Assembly (NCBI GenBank): GCA_001724265.1 | Contig: MEDY01000083.1 | Span: forward strand, 21,875 to 85,874 | From: Rhizaria sp. SCN 62-66 | Lineage: Eukaryota; Rhizaria, unplaced | Reading direction: 5' to 3' | Length of the DNA: 64,000 nt | In this document: positions 1-11,326 of the stretch, piece after piece | Position numbering within the stretch: position 1 is the first letter of the stretch | Layout: each line of letters opens with the position of its first letter | Made by a program: the position numbers and the translations under genes | Notes under the pieces: model-generated | What the model was told of the DNA's origin: nothing | The model's database searches: none | The model's input: only the letters and a program-made list of their open reading frames with translations

Positions 1-389
1 CCCCTCGGTCAGCATGTTCGGCAAGTCGGGTTCGCGAAAAAAATTCGAAATCGTGACCGGACGCCACAGCAGTAAGCAAGGGCCAACGGCCTCCACTCAA
101 AGGGGGCTTCTTCGTTGCCTGTTATTGGCCTGGTATCTGGGTGAATAGTCCTCATATTGGTTGATTATAGCTATCCGCTTCTGGTTTTGTACGAATAGCA
201 AAACCAATATTGCGTGCCGCGCGATAACAACGCCCAATTTGTCGGTCAAACTTTTTGTTCCGACTTGGCGAAATCAAAATCTCTCATCGCTTTGCAATCG
301 ACCCATTGACCCACTAACCGTGACTGTTTCTCGCTGCGAACTCACTTTTACAAAACTATACAATCTCTTATTTTCTGTGCTATGTGTAG
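1..389 (+). promoter_or_regulatory. Upstream region of the aminotransferase gene
   Basis: No convincing coding sequence is present. Candidate control elements are seen by eye only: TCGCGAA at 32-38 and GTGACCG at 53-59, both also found upstream of the PPR gene; CCAAT boxes in opposite orientation, ATATTGGTT at 154-162 and AACCAATAT at 202-210; and a short inverted repeat, GGTTTTG at 183-189 with CAAAACC at 199-205. The last 30 bases before the start codon are pyrimidine-rich and end in TAG directly against the ATG. They look like a 3' splice site, so part of this region may be a 5'-UTR intron or a trans-splice acceptor. A GTACGA at 189-194 could be a donor. Function is inferred from position only. 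Confidence 0.35.
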
Positions 390-2745
390 ATGTTCGCTCG
401 CCGCGTTTCTAAGCTCTCCAAGACCGTCTCCACTGTGAGCGCTCGCGCCATGTCCTCTGGTACGTCCGAATCTTTACTCTCTTCCCGTGCCTTATGCCCC
501 TCACAATCCCTCTATTATTGTACAACGCTCCGAATATTATTCTCCCCGTGTGCATTTCTCTATGCTTCTTGGGTTTTTATTTCGAATGAAAGCCTTATTT
601 ATCGCTTCCTACGCCCACTTTTGCTTCTCGCTTTGGACCCTCCCTTTGCGCGCGCCTCCTTTATCACCTCTCATGTCGCGCTCTTGACCCACCTAACCCA
701 TCTCATTTGCCCTATTTGACCACTCAGGCGCTGAGCTCACTGGTGCCCAGATTACCCAGATGTGCAAGGAGACCAGCATCTACCCCTGGTCTGCCCAGGC
801 CGCTGTCAACCCCATCCCCGTCGTCCGGTAAGTGACACTCAAACGCAATCTTACTCACTCCTTGACCGCCTTCCTCTCATGCTAGAAACCGCACCTGACG
901 CTATGATGCTCTTATTGTGTAAATGAAACGTTTTCTGTGCTTTTATTCGCTTTTCTTGCTCATTTAAAACGCTAAAAACCAACTCTTGTTCCACTCTGCA
1001 CCCCTGAAACCCCGCTTCTTATAGCGCTGACGGCATCTACTTCTGGGACGCCGACGGCAAGCGTTACACCGACTTCAACTCGCAGCTCATGTGCACCAAC
1101 ATCGGCCACAACAACCAGAAGGTGATCAAGGCCATCCAGGACCAGGCCGCCGAGCTGGCCTTCGTGGCCCCGTCGTTCGCCACCAAGCCCCGCGCGCAGC
1201 TCGGCGAGATCCTTAAGACCGTCACGCCCCCTGGCCTCGACAAGTTCTTCTACACCCTCGGCGGCGCTGAGGCTGTTGAGAACGCTATCAAGTTCGCCCG
1301 CTTCCACACCGGTACGCTCAAAGCTTCTTATTTTAAACTAATGCCTCCTTCTTGTTCACAATTCTTATAGCACTTGACCACCGTGTTCTTCAATTGATCT
1401 TAACTTTATAAATATTCTAAATTAATATGTTCTTTTTGTTTTGTATACTTTTGTGATCTTTGTGTCCTTTAGGCAAGCACAAGATCATCACCCGCACGCG
1501 CTCGTACCACGGCGCGACGTACGCCGCCATCTCGCTCACGGGCGACTCGCGCCGCTGGGCCAACGAGCCTGGCATGTCGGGTATCGTCCGCGTCGATAAC
1601 CCCTACATGTACCGCTCGTACATGATGCGCGACGGCATGAGCGAGGAGGAGTTCTCCGCTGTGATGCTCGCCCAGCTCGAGGAGACCATCACCCAGGTAC
1701 GCTACGTTTTCTATTTAACACGCATTTGAAGACCTTCATGACCCTGAATTTAAATGTGTATGCTCTTTATGCTTTATTTGAATTGAAACTCATTTTCCCT
1801 TTGTCTTTGTTCTTAAATCACTTTTGTTTAGGAGAACCCCGACAACATCGCGGCCATGATCCTCGAGCCCGTGACTGGCTCCAACGGCGTCATCATCCCC
1901 CCCAAGGGCTACCTCCAGGGCGTGCGCGCGATCTGCACTAAGTACAACATCGTAATGATCGCGGACGAGGTCATGGCGGGCTTCGGCCGCTGCGGCGAGT
2001 GGTTCTCCGTTGACCACTTCGGCGTCGTGCCCGACATTATCACCATGGCCAAGGGCATCACCTCGGCCTACACCCCGCTCGGCGCCGTTGCCATCAACAA
2101 GGACATTGCCAAGACGTTCGAGACCAAGCCCTTCGTCGGCGGCCTGACTTACAACTCCCACCCCCTCACCCTCGCCGCCGCCGTCGCCTGCATCCAGGTA
2201 CGTCCTACGTGGATCAAAACAAGAACCTTAGATACTGGATTCGACGACAAAAATTGTGATATATTTCGATTGAAGTATCCTAATGTTGTATCCAAATGTA
2301 TTGTAGTATCTTTACATTTTAATTCTCACAAACACAATCTCTCTGTACTGTTCTCTTTGTGTCTGTCTTGCGAGCGCAGGTGTTCAAGGAGGAGAAGATC
2401 ATCGAGAACACGCGCGCGATGGCGCCCGTGATGAAGCAGCTGCACGCCGAGCTCAAGGCCAAGCACAAGTCGATTGGCGACGCGCGCTCCATCGGCCTCT
2501 TCGGCTGCCTCGAGCTGGTCAAGAACCGCAAGACGAAGGAGCCGATGTCTGTCAACGGCGGCCCCGTCGACCCCGCTGTCGGCAAGCTCGTCGCGCGCCT
2601 CCGCGAGAATGGCGTCTTTGCCATGGCGTTCGGCCACCTGCTGCTGACCAACCCCCCGCTGACGATCAACAAGAAGCAGCTCGAGGAGACGTTCGCCATC
2701 TTCGACGAGGCCCTCACCATCACCGACGCCGCCTCCTCCGAGTAA
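390..2745 (+). CDS. Mitochondrial class-III PLP-dependent aminotransferase
   Basis: Six exons join in frame: 390-459, 728-827, 1025-1311, 1473-1696, 1832-2197, 2380-2745 (stop TAA); about 470 aa. The N-terminus MFARRVSKLSK is basic and Ser-rich, a typical mitochondrial presequence. The fold-type I, class III aminotransferase signature is clear: YHGATYAAISLTGD (substrate/PLP phosphate region), IADEVMAGFGRCGEW with the PLP-ring Asp near residue 272, and ITMAKGITSAYTPLGA with the Schiff-base Lys near 301. Length matches the family (430-480 aa). The enzyme should move an amino group from an omega-amino acid to pyruvate or 2-oxoglutarate. The overall pattern, including GLTYNSHPLTLAAA and RSIGLFGCLELVKNRKT, resembles the taurine/beta-alanine:pyruvate-type subgroup more than ornithine or GABA transaminases. 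Exact substrate is not decidable here. Introns start GTACG except intron 2 (GTAAGT). Confidence 0.88.
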
Positions 2746-3379
2746 GCGCGCCGGCCTGCTCTCTCTCTCTCTCTCTCTCTCTCTCTGCGAAGTGGGGCGA
2801 GGACGTGAGACCCGGTTTTGTGTGCTTTCTAAAATCAGCTCCTGACTTGGCTCTCTGAGTCCAATTGCTGTTGCTTGCTTTGCTTTTTTGCGATTGTTTG
2901 TAAATAATGTACACGTGTGTAGTAACTGTGTGAATGAATTCAGTATGTGTAGTGCGATTACTGTTTGTTTCTGTTGTTTGTTTGTTGTTGTTTTGACTCT
3001 CCTTAAGTGCAAATATGTGTGTGTGATGTGTCAACAAAAAACTTCGACACATCATAAGAACACATACTGTTGTTACTTCTAAGCTTAACTAGAGCTGAGA
3101 CAGAAGAACGCAAAAAGAGTAAAAGATTATATTGTATCACGTATATTTCTATAGTTCCAACTTCGATGTAAGTCTGGTGTGATTTTACAAACATAACACG
3201 ATAAGGAAGAAGAAAAGATTGTAAGCAGCATGCTTGTCTCTGGTGGTGTGAAGCTATGGCTGTTGTCCATGTTGCACTCCTGCAATTTAAGAACAATGCG
3301 TACTAACATAACACTATTTTCATCATAATTATTATTCCAAATACAACTTATGTGAACCAAAACGTATCAACATCACTCT
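2746..3379. other. AT-rich intergenic DNA, 3' side of the aminotransferase gene
   Basis: Holds the 3' UTR of the aminotransferase, with a CT dinucleotide tract just after the stop codon, followed by AT-rich DNA without an ORF of coding character. It lies between the 3' ends of two convergent genes. No RNA gene was recognised. Confidence 0.5.
2759..2786. repeat. (CT)14 microsatellite
   Basis: Fourteen uninterrupted CT dinucleotides start 13 bases after the TAA of the aminotransferase gene, so they are probably in its 3' UTR. No function is evident. Confidence 0.95.
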
Positions 3380-3612
3380 ATGTCGCTCAAGGGGACGCGC
3401 GACGCGTTCGTGTTGATCACCACGTCGACGTTTCACACCAACTTGGTCATAGGTGCGGGTGGAAGGCCAGTCTCGAGCGCGGCAAGGCCTGGTTCTCGAC
3501 CGTCATCAACGCTGGACTCCAGGAGTGCTCGATGCTGCAGCCTCTGACCACGTTCACGCATCTCGCCGTACAGTCGAACAACCTCGACGCTCTCACGCGG
3601 GCGCTCTCAACA
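3380..3612 (+). pseudogene. GC-rich coding-like relic, frame-broken
   Basis: An isolated GC-rich island in AT-rich intergenic DNA. From ATG 3380 one frame reads a plausible peptide starting MSLKGTRDAFVLITTS. After about 25 codons coding character passes to another frame, which reads WKASLERGKAWFSTVINAG and then TFTHLAVQSNNLDALTRAL. The last segment resembles the helical part of an ankyrin repeat (HLA...NNLDAL..AL). No GT/AG pair of the local type (GTACG donor) joins the two frames, so a decayed gene fragment or a single-base frameshift is the best reading. The antisense strand also has short open stretches. It could instead be a small gene spliced in an unseen way. No parent gene is visible in the window. 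Confidence 0.3.
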
Positions 3613-3824
3613 CTTTTTTACTCCAATTTTTTCACGACGTCGAGTTACGAATTGCGAAAGAAACAAAGAACTATGTATAAAAATAATCAGTCTGAAATAT
3701 AAACAATGCTTAAGCATAAACTATGGAATACTAAATTAAGCTCTGGTGTCGCTTTAATACTCATATTACTTTGACACATACAACAACAGTGTCTTGCTCA
3801 CTCGGCACTCGCTCACACAGCAAC

Positions 3825-4748
3825 TCACTTGCCATGCACGATCCAGATAAGCGCAATGTACAGAATGAACAGAATGACCGTGACCGTGAGGAAAGCGATG
3901 CGGATGGGCTTCTCCTGGGGACGCTTGGTCACAGGTTCTGGCACCCAGCCGCCGAGCAGGAGGCCGAAGATGATGCCACCCAGGTGCGCGTAGTTGTCGA
4001 CGCCGGACCCCGTGAAGCCGAAGATGATGTTCAGGACCACAATGATGCCGAGCATCAGCGCCTCGCCCGTGTTGTTGAGGATCGCGTTCCAGTTGAGCGC
4101 CAGGTAGGTGATGTCGGCGGCGAGGATGCCGAAGAGGGCCCCGGAGGCGCCGACCGAGACGACGCCAGGCGCGCAGAAGCAGGACATGGCCGAGGCGGCG
4201 ATGCCGGCAACAAGGTAGATGAGGACGGTGCGCGGAATGCCCCAGCGCGCCTCGAGCACCCAGCCGAAGCGGAGCTGGAAGAAGACGTTGGAGACGAGGT
4301 GCAGCAGGCCAGAGTGAAGGAAGATGGGGGTGATGAGGCGCCAGACCTCGCCCTGCACGATCCAGGGCTCCCACTTGCCGCCCATAAAGCGGAGCGTGTA
4401 AGTCGAGGGCCCGCCCATGTTGTTGTTGGACACGAAGGCACCGTCGAACTTGACGCCGCCGACGATGAGTGTCGCGATGAACATGATGGTGTTGACGATG
4501 CAGATGAAGGTGGAGAACGAAAGCAGCTTGTGCCAGGGGAAAATGCGCTCCATGATGCTGTCGGTGGGGCGGCCGAAAAAGTTCGGCGGCGGCTCCACCA
4601 TGCCGTTGGGCAGCGGTAGCGAGTCGCTGCGGGCCTGCATGTAACCGCCGCCGCCGCTGCTGTAGCCGCCGCCGTAGCCGCCGCCCACGGCGCCCGCCGA
4701 GGAGGAGGAGTTGGCGATCGTGACGGGACGACGCTCGGTGCGACCCAT
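3825..4748 (-). CDS. Rhomboid-family intramembrane serine protease
   Basis: Single exon, 307 aa, stop TGA. After a Gly/Ser/Tyr-rich cytosolic N-terminus (residues 1-45) come six to seven hydrophobic segments. Rhomboid hallmarks are all present: WRLITPIFLHSGLLHLVSN (His145, His150, Asn154 in TM2), GASGALFG with nucleophile Ser202 in TM4, and DNYAHLGG with catalytic His255 in TM6. An extra C-terminal TM follows, the 6+1 topology usual for eukaryotic secretory-pathway rhomboids (RHBDL/plant RBL type). There is no presequence, so plasma-membrane or Golgi location is more likely than mitochondrial PARL. It should cleave single-pass membrane proteins near their TM segment. The frame is open for another 39 codons upstream, but that stretch is AT-rich and ends in a pyrimidine-AG directly before this ATG, so I start here. 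Confidence 0.9.
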   Translation of the reverse strand: MGRTERRPVTIANSSSSAGAVGGGYGGGYSSGGGGYMQARSDSLPLPNGMVEPPPNFFGRPTDSIMERIFPWHKLLSFSTFICIVNTIMFIATLIVGGVKFDGAFVSNNNMGGPSTYTLRFMGGKWEPWIVQGEVWRLITPIFLHSGLLHLVSNVFFQLRFGWVLEARWGIPRTVLIYLVAGIAASAMSCFCAPGVVSVGASGALFGILAADITYLALNWNAILNNTGEALMLGIIVVLNIIFGFTGSGVDNYAHLGGIIFGLLLGGWVPEPVTKRPQEKPIRIAFLTVTVILFILYIALIWIVHGK

Positions 4749-5651
4749 CTGCGCGAGAAAATCAAATGTTGTATAAACATGACGATAAGCAAAGCGGGGA
4801 AAATGCGAGGGGTGAACAAGACGAAGATGGGGTTGTTTGTTGCTGTTTGCCTGTTGTGTGGTCATGTTTCAGAACGGATAGAGCAAGGTAGATTGGCATT
4901 GGCGGAGTGCATCAAATAAATTTGAATATACAACACATGTTTAATATGCACTGCTGCCGTTTCACTTCCAGTGACGGTGGCAGTGTGTCTGTGTTACTCG
5001 TTTCATTCAAGCGCCCTTCACTCCTCTTGTCTGGCTCAGATCGCCAGTGCTAGTAAGCCACTAAAGTGAACTCGTGGCTATAAACAAATACAACTCAGAT
5101 CGCAGTGATATATTTATGAATATATGCCAAAGTCTGGCTTCAAGTTTGATCATCAATTTTGTTATGTTATTCAAGTCAGAATTTCTTGAAAACTTGATGT
5201 CAGTGATATACAGCCAGTAATATAAAACCCGGGTTCTAAGACACCTTTTTACGACATACTCATCATAATGTAGCAAAAGTTGTTTCTAACCAACTAGATA
5301 ATTGATCTTAACCTTTAGAGGATGTTCTAAAAACAAAATGTCACATGAAACGTTTGATATCGTAACTGCTACAGAACACGAAAGTCCTCAGTCTTTCTTT
5401 GAACCAAAGAAAATCGAGATGATAAAAAGTGTTGACATGACTTCGACAACATTGTTTCATAACTGAACTGAAAGAGAATCCATAGAAAGTGTATAAATGG
5501 ATTTGATTCGCATATATAACAACACTGGCCTAAAACAGACCTCTCATACTCAAACATCTTCCACAGACAATAAACAAGTTCAAGTTCAAGTGTTGGTGCA
5601 AAGAGTGGTACTAAAAGAACAAGCGTGTAACACATTTTACCCGCCTGCACT
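4749..5651. other. Intergenic: upstream of rhomboid, downstream of NOP9-like gene
   Basis: AT-rich DNA between two minus-strand genes. The first ~40 bases next to the rhomboid ATG form, on the minus strand, a T-rich tract ending CGCAG, like a 3' splice acceptor. No GTACG donor was found in the ~200 bases upstream. Nothing else was recognised. Confidence 0.5.
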
Positions 5652-8600
5652 TCACTTCTTGCTCTTGCTCTTGCTGCTCGTCTTGGCGCTGCTCTTGCTC
5701 TTGTTGGTCATCATAGCCTCCATATCAACGTCGTCGCCGCTGTCGTCGTCGTCAGACATCGGCACCCTCGCGTCATCGTCGTCGTCGTCGTCACGCAGAT
5801 CCGCTGCGACGCCCTTGCTGCGCTTCACGCCCGCGGCCGCGAACGCGCTCGCCTTGGCCATCGCGGCCTTGGCGTCCGCATCATCGTCGTCATCGCCATT
5901 GTCGCTGTCCACAACAGCGGCGGCGGACGCTGAGTCAGGCGCAGTGCGCTTGCGGTCCTTGTCCTTGCTCGGCGTCTTGGCGGCCTTGGGGACCTTGCGG
6001 CCCTTGGCCGACGCCGAGGCCGCGGGGCCCGCCGTGAACTCGTCCACCTCGTCGTCGTCGCTGTCGCCGCCCTTGCTCGCGCCCGCGCTGCCAGACTTGG
6101 AGGGCAGAATGTCGGCGAATAGCTTCTTGATCTCGCTCTTGCGGCTCTCCTTGCGGTCGCGGAACGCCTTTTCCGTGTTATCTTCCTCTTCCTCCTCGAG
6201 CTCCTCCTCGTTATCGCCGCCCTTGGCGTCCTTGCCTTTCTTGCCCTTGCCGTCCTTGCCGTCCTTGTCGCTAGCCTTCCCGTCGTCCTTCTTGCCCTTG
6301 GCGTCAAAGGCCTTGGTCGCGCCGCCGCTGTTGTAGTTGCCGCTGCGCGACTCGACGCCGTTCCATATCACGCCTGTCTGCTTGTACTCGGGCACGCGCA
6401 GCTTGCGCAGCAGGTTCAGCCCACCGCGCGAGACGGAGATCTTGCGCTCGGCCGCCACAAGCTCGTGGATGATGCGCGCGCGGTTCTCCTGAGAACGCGA
6501 AGAAGAAAAACACAAATGTGAGGACATATGAATTGAGTCGAATTGATTATGTTATGATCACTTTAGATGCATGTTGGTAAAAGTGACGCATTGTGCACCC
6601 TTGTTGCGACCGCCCCTTCGTCGCTCACGGTCCTGCGATCCTAAAACTAACAGTTGAGAATAACGATGACTGACAGTTAAAAACGACGATAACGTACCTG
6701 GTCGACGCGGACGTAGAGCTTCTCGATGACAAAGCCCGCAGCCGGGGAAGAGCACACGAGCATGCCCAGGTTGCCGGGGCCGCGGTACTCCTTGCCGTCA
6801 CTCATGTTAGAGCACAGGCGGCGCGCGATCTTGCACTTCTCCCTGTGAACAAAAAAAATATATAAGCAAACAATAAACATAATATTGGTGAGTAATTGAG
6901 TATAAAACGTTTAGTGCACGGGAAATTAGCATATTTTTCATATGCTATCTTAGATTTAACGGAATTATCATTAATCAATGGTTCATTAAACTCGAAATTA
7001 ACATTATAATGCCGTTTTGCGGAAGCCGTACCTGGCACTGGCGCGGCTGACGACGTAGCTCTCGACGGCGCGCGCGCCGGTGGGGTCCCTGAGCAGCGCC
7101 GTGAGCACAGGCCCCGGCAGCGCCGTGAGCGAGGCGAAAAATGGCGCCGCGGCCTGCGGGGCAAAGCCGAAGAGCGAGGACAGAATCTGCGCGCCGAGGT
7201 AGTTGCCACGCGTGAACTCCGAGTCGCCCTGCTCACGGTCGCTGCCGCGGCGGCGCGCGCCGCCGTCCTCGCCGCCCTTGCCCTCGGCGGCGGTAGCGGG
7301 GTCGCGCGCGTTGAGCGTGAGCACGTCGATGACCAGCTGACCCTCGCGGTTGCCCTTGCGCTGGCCGCCGAACACGCCCATGACCTGCTTTGCCACGGCG
7401 GACTGACGGCACCCGATGCGGCGCGCGGCCTCGACGACCTGCCACACGACACCCGCCTTGCCCTCCTTGACGAGCGTGAACAGGTCGTCCTTGAGCTGCT
7501 CGTAGCAGAGTGTGTAGCTCGTCTCGTCCCGCAGCGCGCCGAAGAGCCGCTGCACTGCGTGGTTACCCATGCGGTCCTTGGCTAGCGATAGCAGCTTGTT
7601 CTGCGTGTGCTTGAACAGGAACGACTGCAGCAGCGCAGGCGGAGAAGACAAAAACAGCGCCTCCATGAAGTGCGACGCGACCGGGTCCGTGAAGAGGTCG
7701 TTGACGTGCTTGACGGAGCCCGGACCGAGCTGCCACACCAGGTTCGTCAGCGGCAGCTCTTCGCTCTCGCCTGCGTCGTCGTCGTCGTTGCCGGACTTCT
7801 TGTGCTTCTTTTGATCTTTCTTGTCGTCCTTCTTGGACTTCTTGCGAGACTTGGACTCCTCGTCATCATTCTCGTCGTCATCGTCGTCGCTGTTGGCGGC
7901 GGCGGCAGCGGCAAGATCGGAGGCGGCGTCCTCGTCCTCCTCCTTGGCCTTGGCCTTGGCGGCCTCGATGCCCGCGCTCTCGGCCGCCGCGCGCGCCTCG
8001 GCCGTGGCGCTCTCGTCGAGCTTCCAGCCCAGCATGCGCGCGATCAACTTCTCCAGCGTCACAATGTGGTTCACCTTGCGCACGCGCGCGCCAACGGCAC
8101 GCATCAGCGCCTTGATCACAGGCATCGCGCAGGGATCGAACGCCAGGTTCATCACATCCGTTGCGGACTTGTGGTTCACGAGTGCCATAACCATCCAGGG
8201 GAGCACTTCCTTCAGGCGCTTGATGTGCGCGCGCGAGCGGCCGACGAGGGACAAGAACGCGGCGTTCTCGTCCGCGTCGGTCAGCACAGAGCCAGAACTG
8301 TTCGCCGCGTTGTTGCCCCCGTAGCTGTTGTTGTTGTTACTATGGGCCGAGGCGGGGGGCTTGTAGCCGGTGTGGTGGGCGCGCTTGTCCGTGCCGGTGG
8401 AGATGTCGCCCTGCGTGACGCCGGTGTGGCCAGCCAGAACGAGAATCAGCGTGCGCATCACGTACGAGGCCTGGAGGCGCGTAGTCAATAATGAGGAAAG
8501 ATAGAAAGGAGCGATAAGATGTTACTATATCGAGACAGAGCTTAGATAGACAGTAAATAATCGTATCATTTACAAAATAATAAAGATTAATTTTAATAAG

Positions 8601-9570
8601 TTCTAAAATACGTTAGATATGTTCTTTTTTTGAGTATTCAAGCGATGCGTACCTGAGGGTTGGTCATGAGGTCGAGCCAGTACGGAGAGACTTCGTAGCA
8701 CATGTCGTACAGGATATCCTGCATGGGCTTGTCCGCCCAGATGCGGCGCCCGCCCTTGCCCTTCTTGCCCTTGGCGGCCTTGCCGCCCTCGTCGCCGCTG
8801 CCGCTTTCGGCCTCGGCCTCGGCCTCGTCGTCGTCGTCGTCGCTGTTGTTGCCGACCGCGGTCTCGGCGTCGGGAGAGTCGGGGTCGGGGTTGGAGCCGA
8901 CAGAGTCCCAGGGCACGACGACCTGCTCCACGTGCTCCTTGAGCATAATCTCAGGCGTCCGCATCAGCAGCCGCTGCATGCAGTGCGACGCGCTGTGGTG
9001 CACGAAGAACGCGTAGTACTTCTTCCGCAGAGCGCGGAGGAACGTCTTAATCTGGCCGTACGTCGACAGCTCGATCAGACGCTCCAGGACGACAGCCGTC
9101 TCCTTCTTGGTGGCAATGCGGAACTCGCGGCCGCGGACCTCGGCCCAGAGGTTGCCCAGCAGCGCGGCGCGGTGGTCCGCCTCGAGCGTGTCGGCGAGCT
9201 CGAGCTCGGTGCCCATCTGCACGAAGTATGCAACGATGTCTGTGGAAACGCACCGGGAATGCGGAGGGAAATAACGTCGCAGTCGGAAATAAGGGGAGAA
9301 CAAGATGCAAGGTAAGATAGGCAAGAGATTCGTTTGGGAGGTAGAAAGAGGCAGGAATATGGCGGAGCGCCACAGAGTGGTATATGATGAAATGTGGCAC
9401 GGCGTACCATCGGTGAGGGGGCGGCCGCGGTCGATGCGGAAGCGGTCCGCGGGGAACGACTCGGGCTTCCAGCCCTCCTTGGAAGCAGAAGCACCGTCCT
9501 TCTTCCCGGATGAAGACGAAGAGGAAGGCTTTTTGCTCTCGGAAGAGCCACGCTCGCCAGCGGCACTCAT
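5652..9570 (-). CDS. NOP9-like pumilio-repeat nucleolar protein
   Basis: Five exons (minus strand: 9570-9408, 9239-8653, 8470-7032, 6842-6698, 6488-5652, stop TGA) join in frame to 1,056 aa. PUF-type helical repeats run from about residue 60 to 800. Examples are YFVQMGTELELADTLEAD at the first repeat, ATKKETAVVLERLIELS, HHSASHCMQRLLMR, KDRMGNHAVQRLF and GVVWQVVEAARR. The N-terminal start, the spacing of atypical repeats and the C-terminal repeat followed by a basic-acidic tail match NOP9 rather than classical Pumilio or PUF6. NOP9 binds 20S pre-rRNA in the 90S/pre-40S particle. Acidic and Lys-rich low-complexity inserts (around residues 215-240 and 440-500, and a long Lys/Asp/Ser tail from about 830) make it larger than the ~650-700 aa family norm. 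Such charged tails suit a nucleolar protein. Alternatives are another divergent PUF protein. All four introns start GTACG. Confidence 0.72.
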
Positions 9571-11326
9571 CGAGATGCGGGCGAAGCTTGAGTGAAGGGT
9601 GGAGGAAATGAAAGAGTGGCAGGAAAGTGAGATAAGAGTTTGGTGAACAATAAAATAGGTAAAATATAATATGCAGCCTTTTAATGCTATTAAAAGCGTT
9701 TAATTTGCTAATGACGAACAAAAGTAGCTCATTTGAAGGCAGGTCCGGCGCTGGGTGTGCGGAGCGATAGAGCTTCTCGACTTGTGGCTCGTTGCTCTGC
9801 TTGACCACTGGTGAGTAACTCTGCGACGTTAACTCTATTTGACCGCTTGTCTCAGTACTACTCTTTGTTTTCTTCATTGAAACTCAAATATGTTATTTAT
9901 AGTCGAGTATTGTATATTATAGTTACGAGTTCTCTGCATAACTTATTATATCCCGCCCTATTTTTACACTTTACTCTGTACATCTCGACAACGGCGTATC
10001 TGGCTTTAAGTGTAGCATGCAGTCCGTGACAGGAGTTGTGACAGCAGTGGCATATAATCCTCCATATAACCATCAATTATTGACATGATACTACACTTTT
10101 CTCGCGTGAGCTGGTCACTTAACCTCAAGTAGCAGAAATATGTCTCCGAGTATGTGTAACATTTGTGACACAGCTGCTGAAACAATGGCAGACAGCGCTG
10201 TAGGAATGCAGATACTACGCTGCTAAAAGCGCTCACTGCCTGCACCTCTGTCAAATGAAGCCCAGGGTGTAGTAAAACCACCGCTCCAGTGACTCGGAGC
10301 AGTGACAGTCGGTCAGCCGCAGTGCTAAAAGGAACTGCGATGCAACTAAAGTGAACAAATCCTGCTATACGATAGCCTTAATGAAGCCATGTACTGACAC
10401 AGCCGCGCTTAAAGCATAAAAACAGGTTATATAACAAGACGATGCTTTCATAGACCCAATGAACCTTCGATAATCAGTGCTATGCGTTGCATTAGCACTT
10501 TGTCCACGCCTGCCCAAAATCACGCCGGATACCAAAGACCCTGCAGCAAACATACTTCCAGAAGACTTGAGACGACTACGTTTTACTAAAATACGTAAAG
10601 CACCACAAAACCACGATTAGCAAAGTCTCGGCCTCAAAAAGCACGGTTTTGACTATGAACACATTACTTTGCCTTCGCGAGAGATGCATGGGTGCGGAGG
10701 TCCGATAGCCACGCTTGGCGCGATCTCGTAAGCAAGATATTTCCTACTTCCGACCATCCTGAGCTACTTCCGTGGTACCATCAGTTGTGTATAGCTGTTT
10801 TCTTTGTGAATATTATTTTGAAATCCTCCCTGTGCGCGCATTTGCGGCGCACAGATACCCTTCTGCTTCCGAGCAGCCCTCTCGGTCACACACTCTGACG
10901 TCTCGCCCCGCTCCCGTCCTTCTTAGCGTTTTCTATTCTGACTGGAAAGTTCCTGCTTGCTTGTGCGACGCTTCTACTACACGCATAGGCTTTGCTTCTC
11001 TCTCCGCAACTGCTTTTTCGTTTACGCATAAACTATGCACTGGACTAAGAATGACGAGCGAAGGACTAGGACAATGGGCTTTTTACTCCACCTGCATTTT
11101 TCCTTCATGACGCTCTCCAGCATCACTGCATAGCGATGCGATGCATGTTATTGTGCCAATTGCTTTCCCATTTAGTATTATCCTGATGTCATTTTCTCAC
11201 TGAACTCCGTCCTCCCCCTCCACTATCATAGGCAGACACAAGCACAGCCCACCCCGCATCTCACCCGCCCCGCAGCGCCCCCCACAAGAAGAAGAAGACC
11301 CGGCCGAAAACCGTTTTGTGTACAGG
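9571..11326. other. Divergent intergenic region between NOP9-like gene and COX10
   Basis: Should contain both promoters. The part next to NOP9 is AT-rich. Roughly 10000-10400 is of intermediate composition with scattered GTGACAG/CAGTGAC words and a small hairpin GCTCC...GGAGC near 10285-10305. TCGCGA occurs at 10675-10680. Open frames here (for example 10692-10898 and 10772-11110) lack the GC bias and residue bias of the real genes, and I take them as non-coding. Confidence 0.45.

Noticed and set aside
161-719. Open frames in the first 720 bases (161-412, 390-719, 487-687)
   Set aside because: They run through upstream DNA or intron 1 of the aminotransferase gene. Only 390-459 is coding.
10005-10320. 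Possible structured RNA in the NOP9-COX10 intergenic region
   Set aside because: A few short hairpins and repeated GTGACAG words, but no Pol III boxes, snRNA motifs or compensatory evidence by eye.
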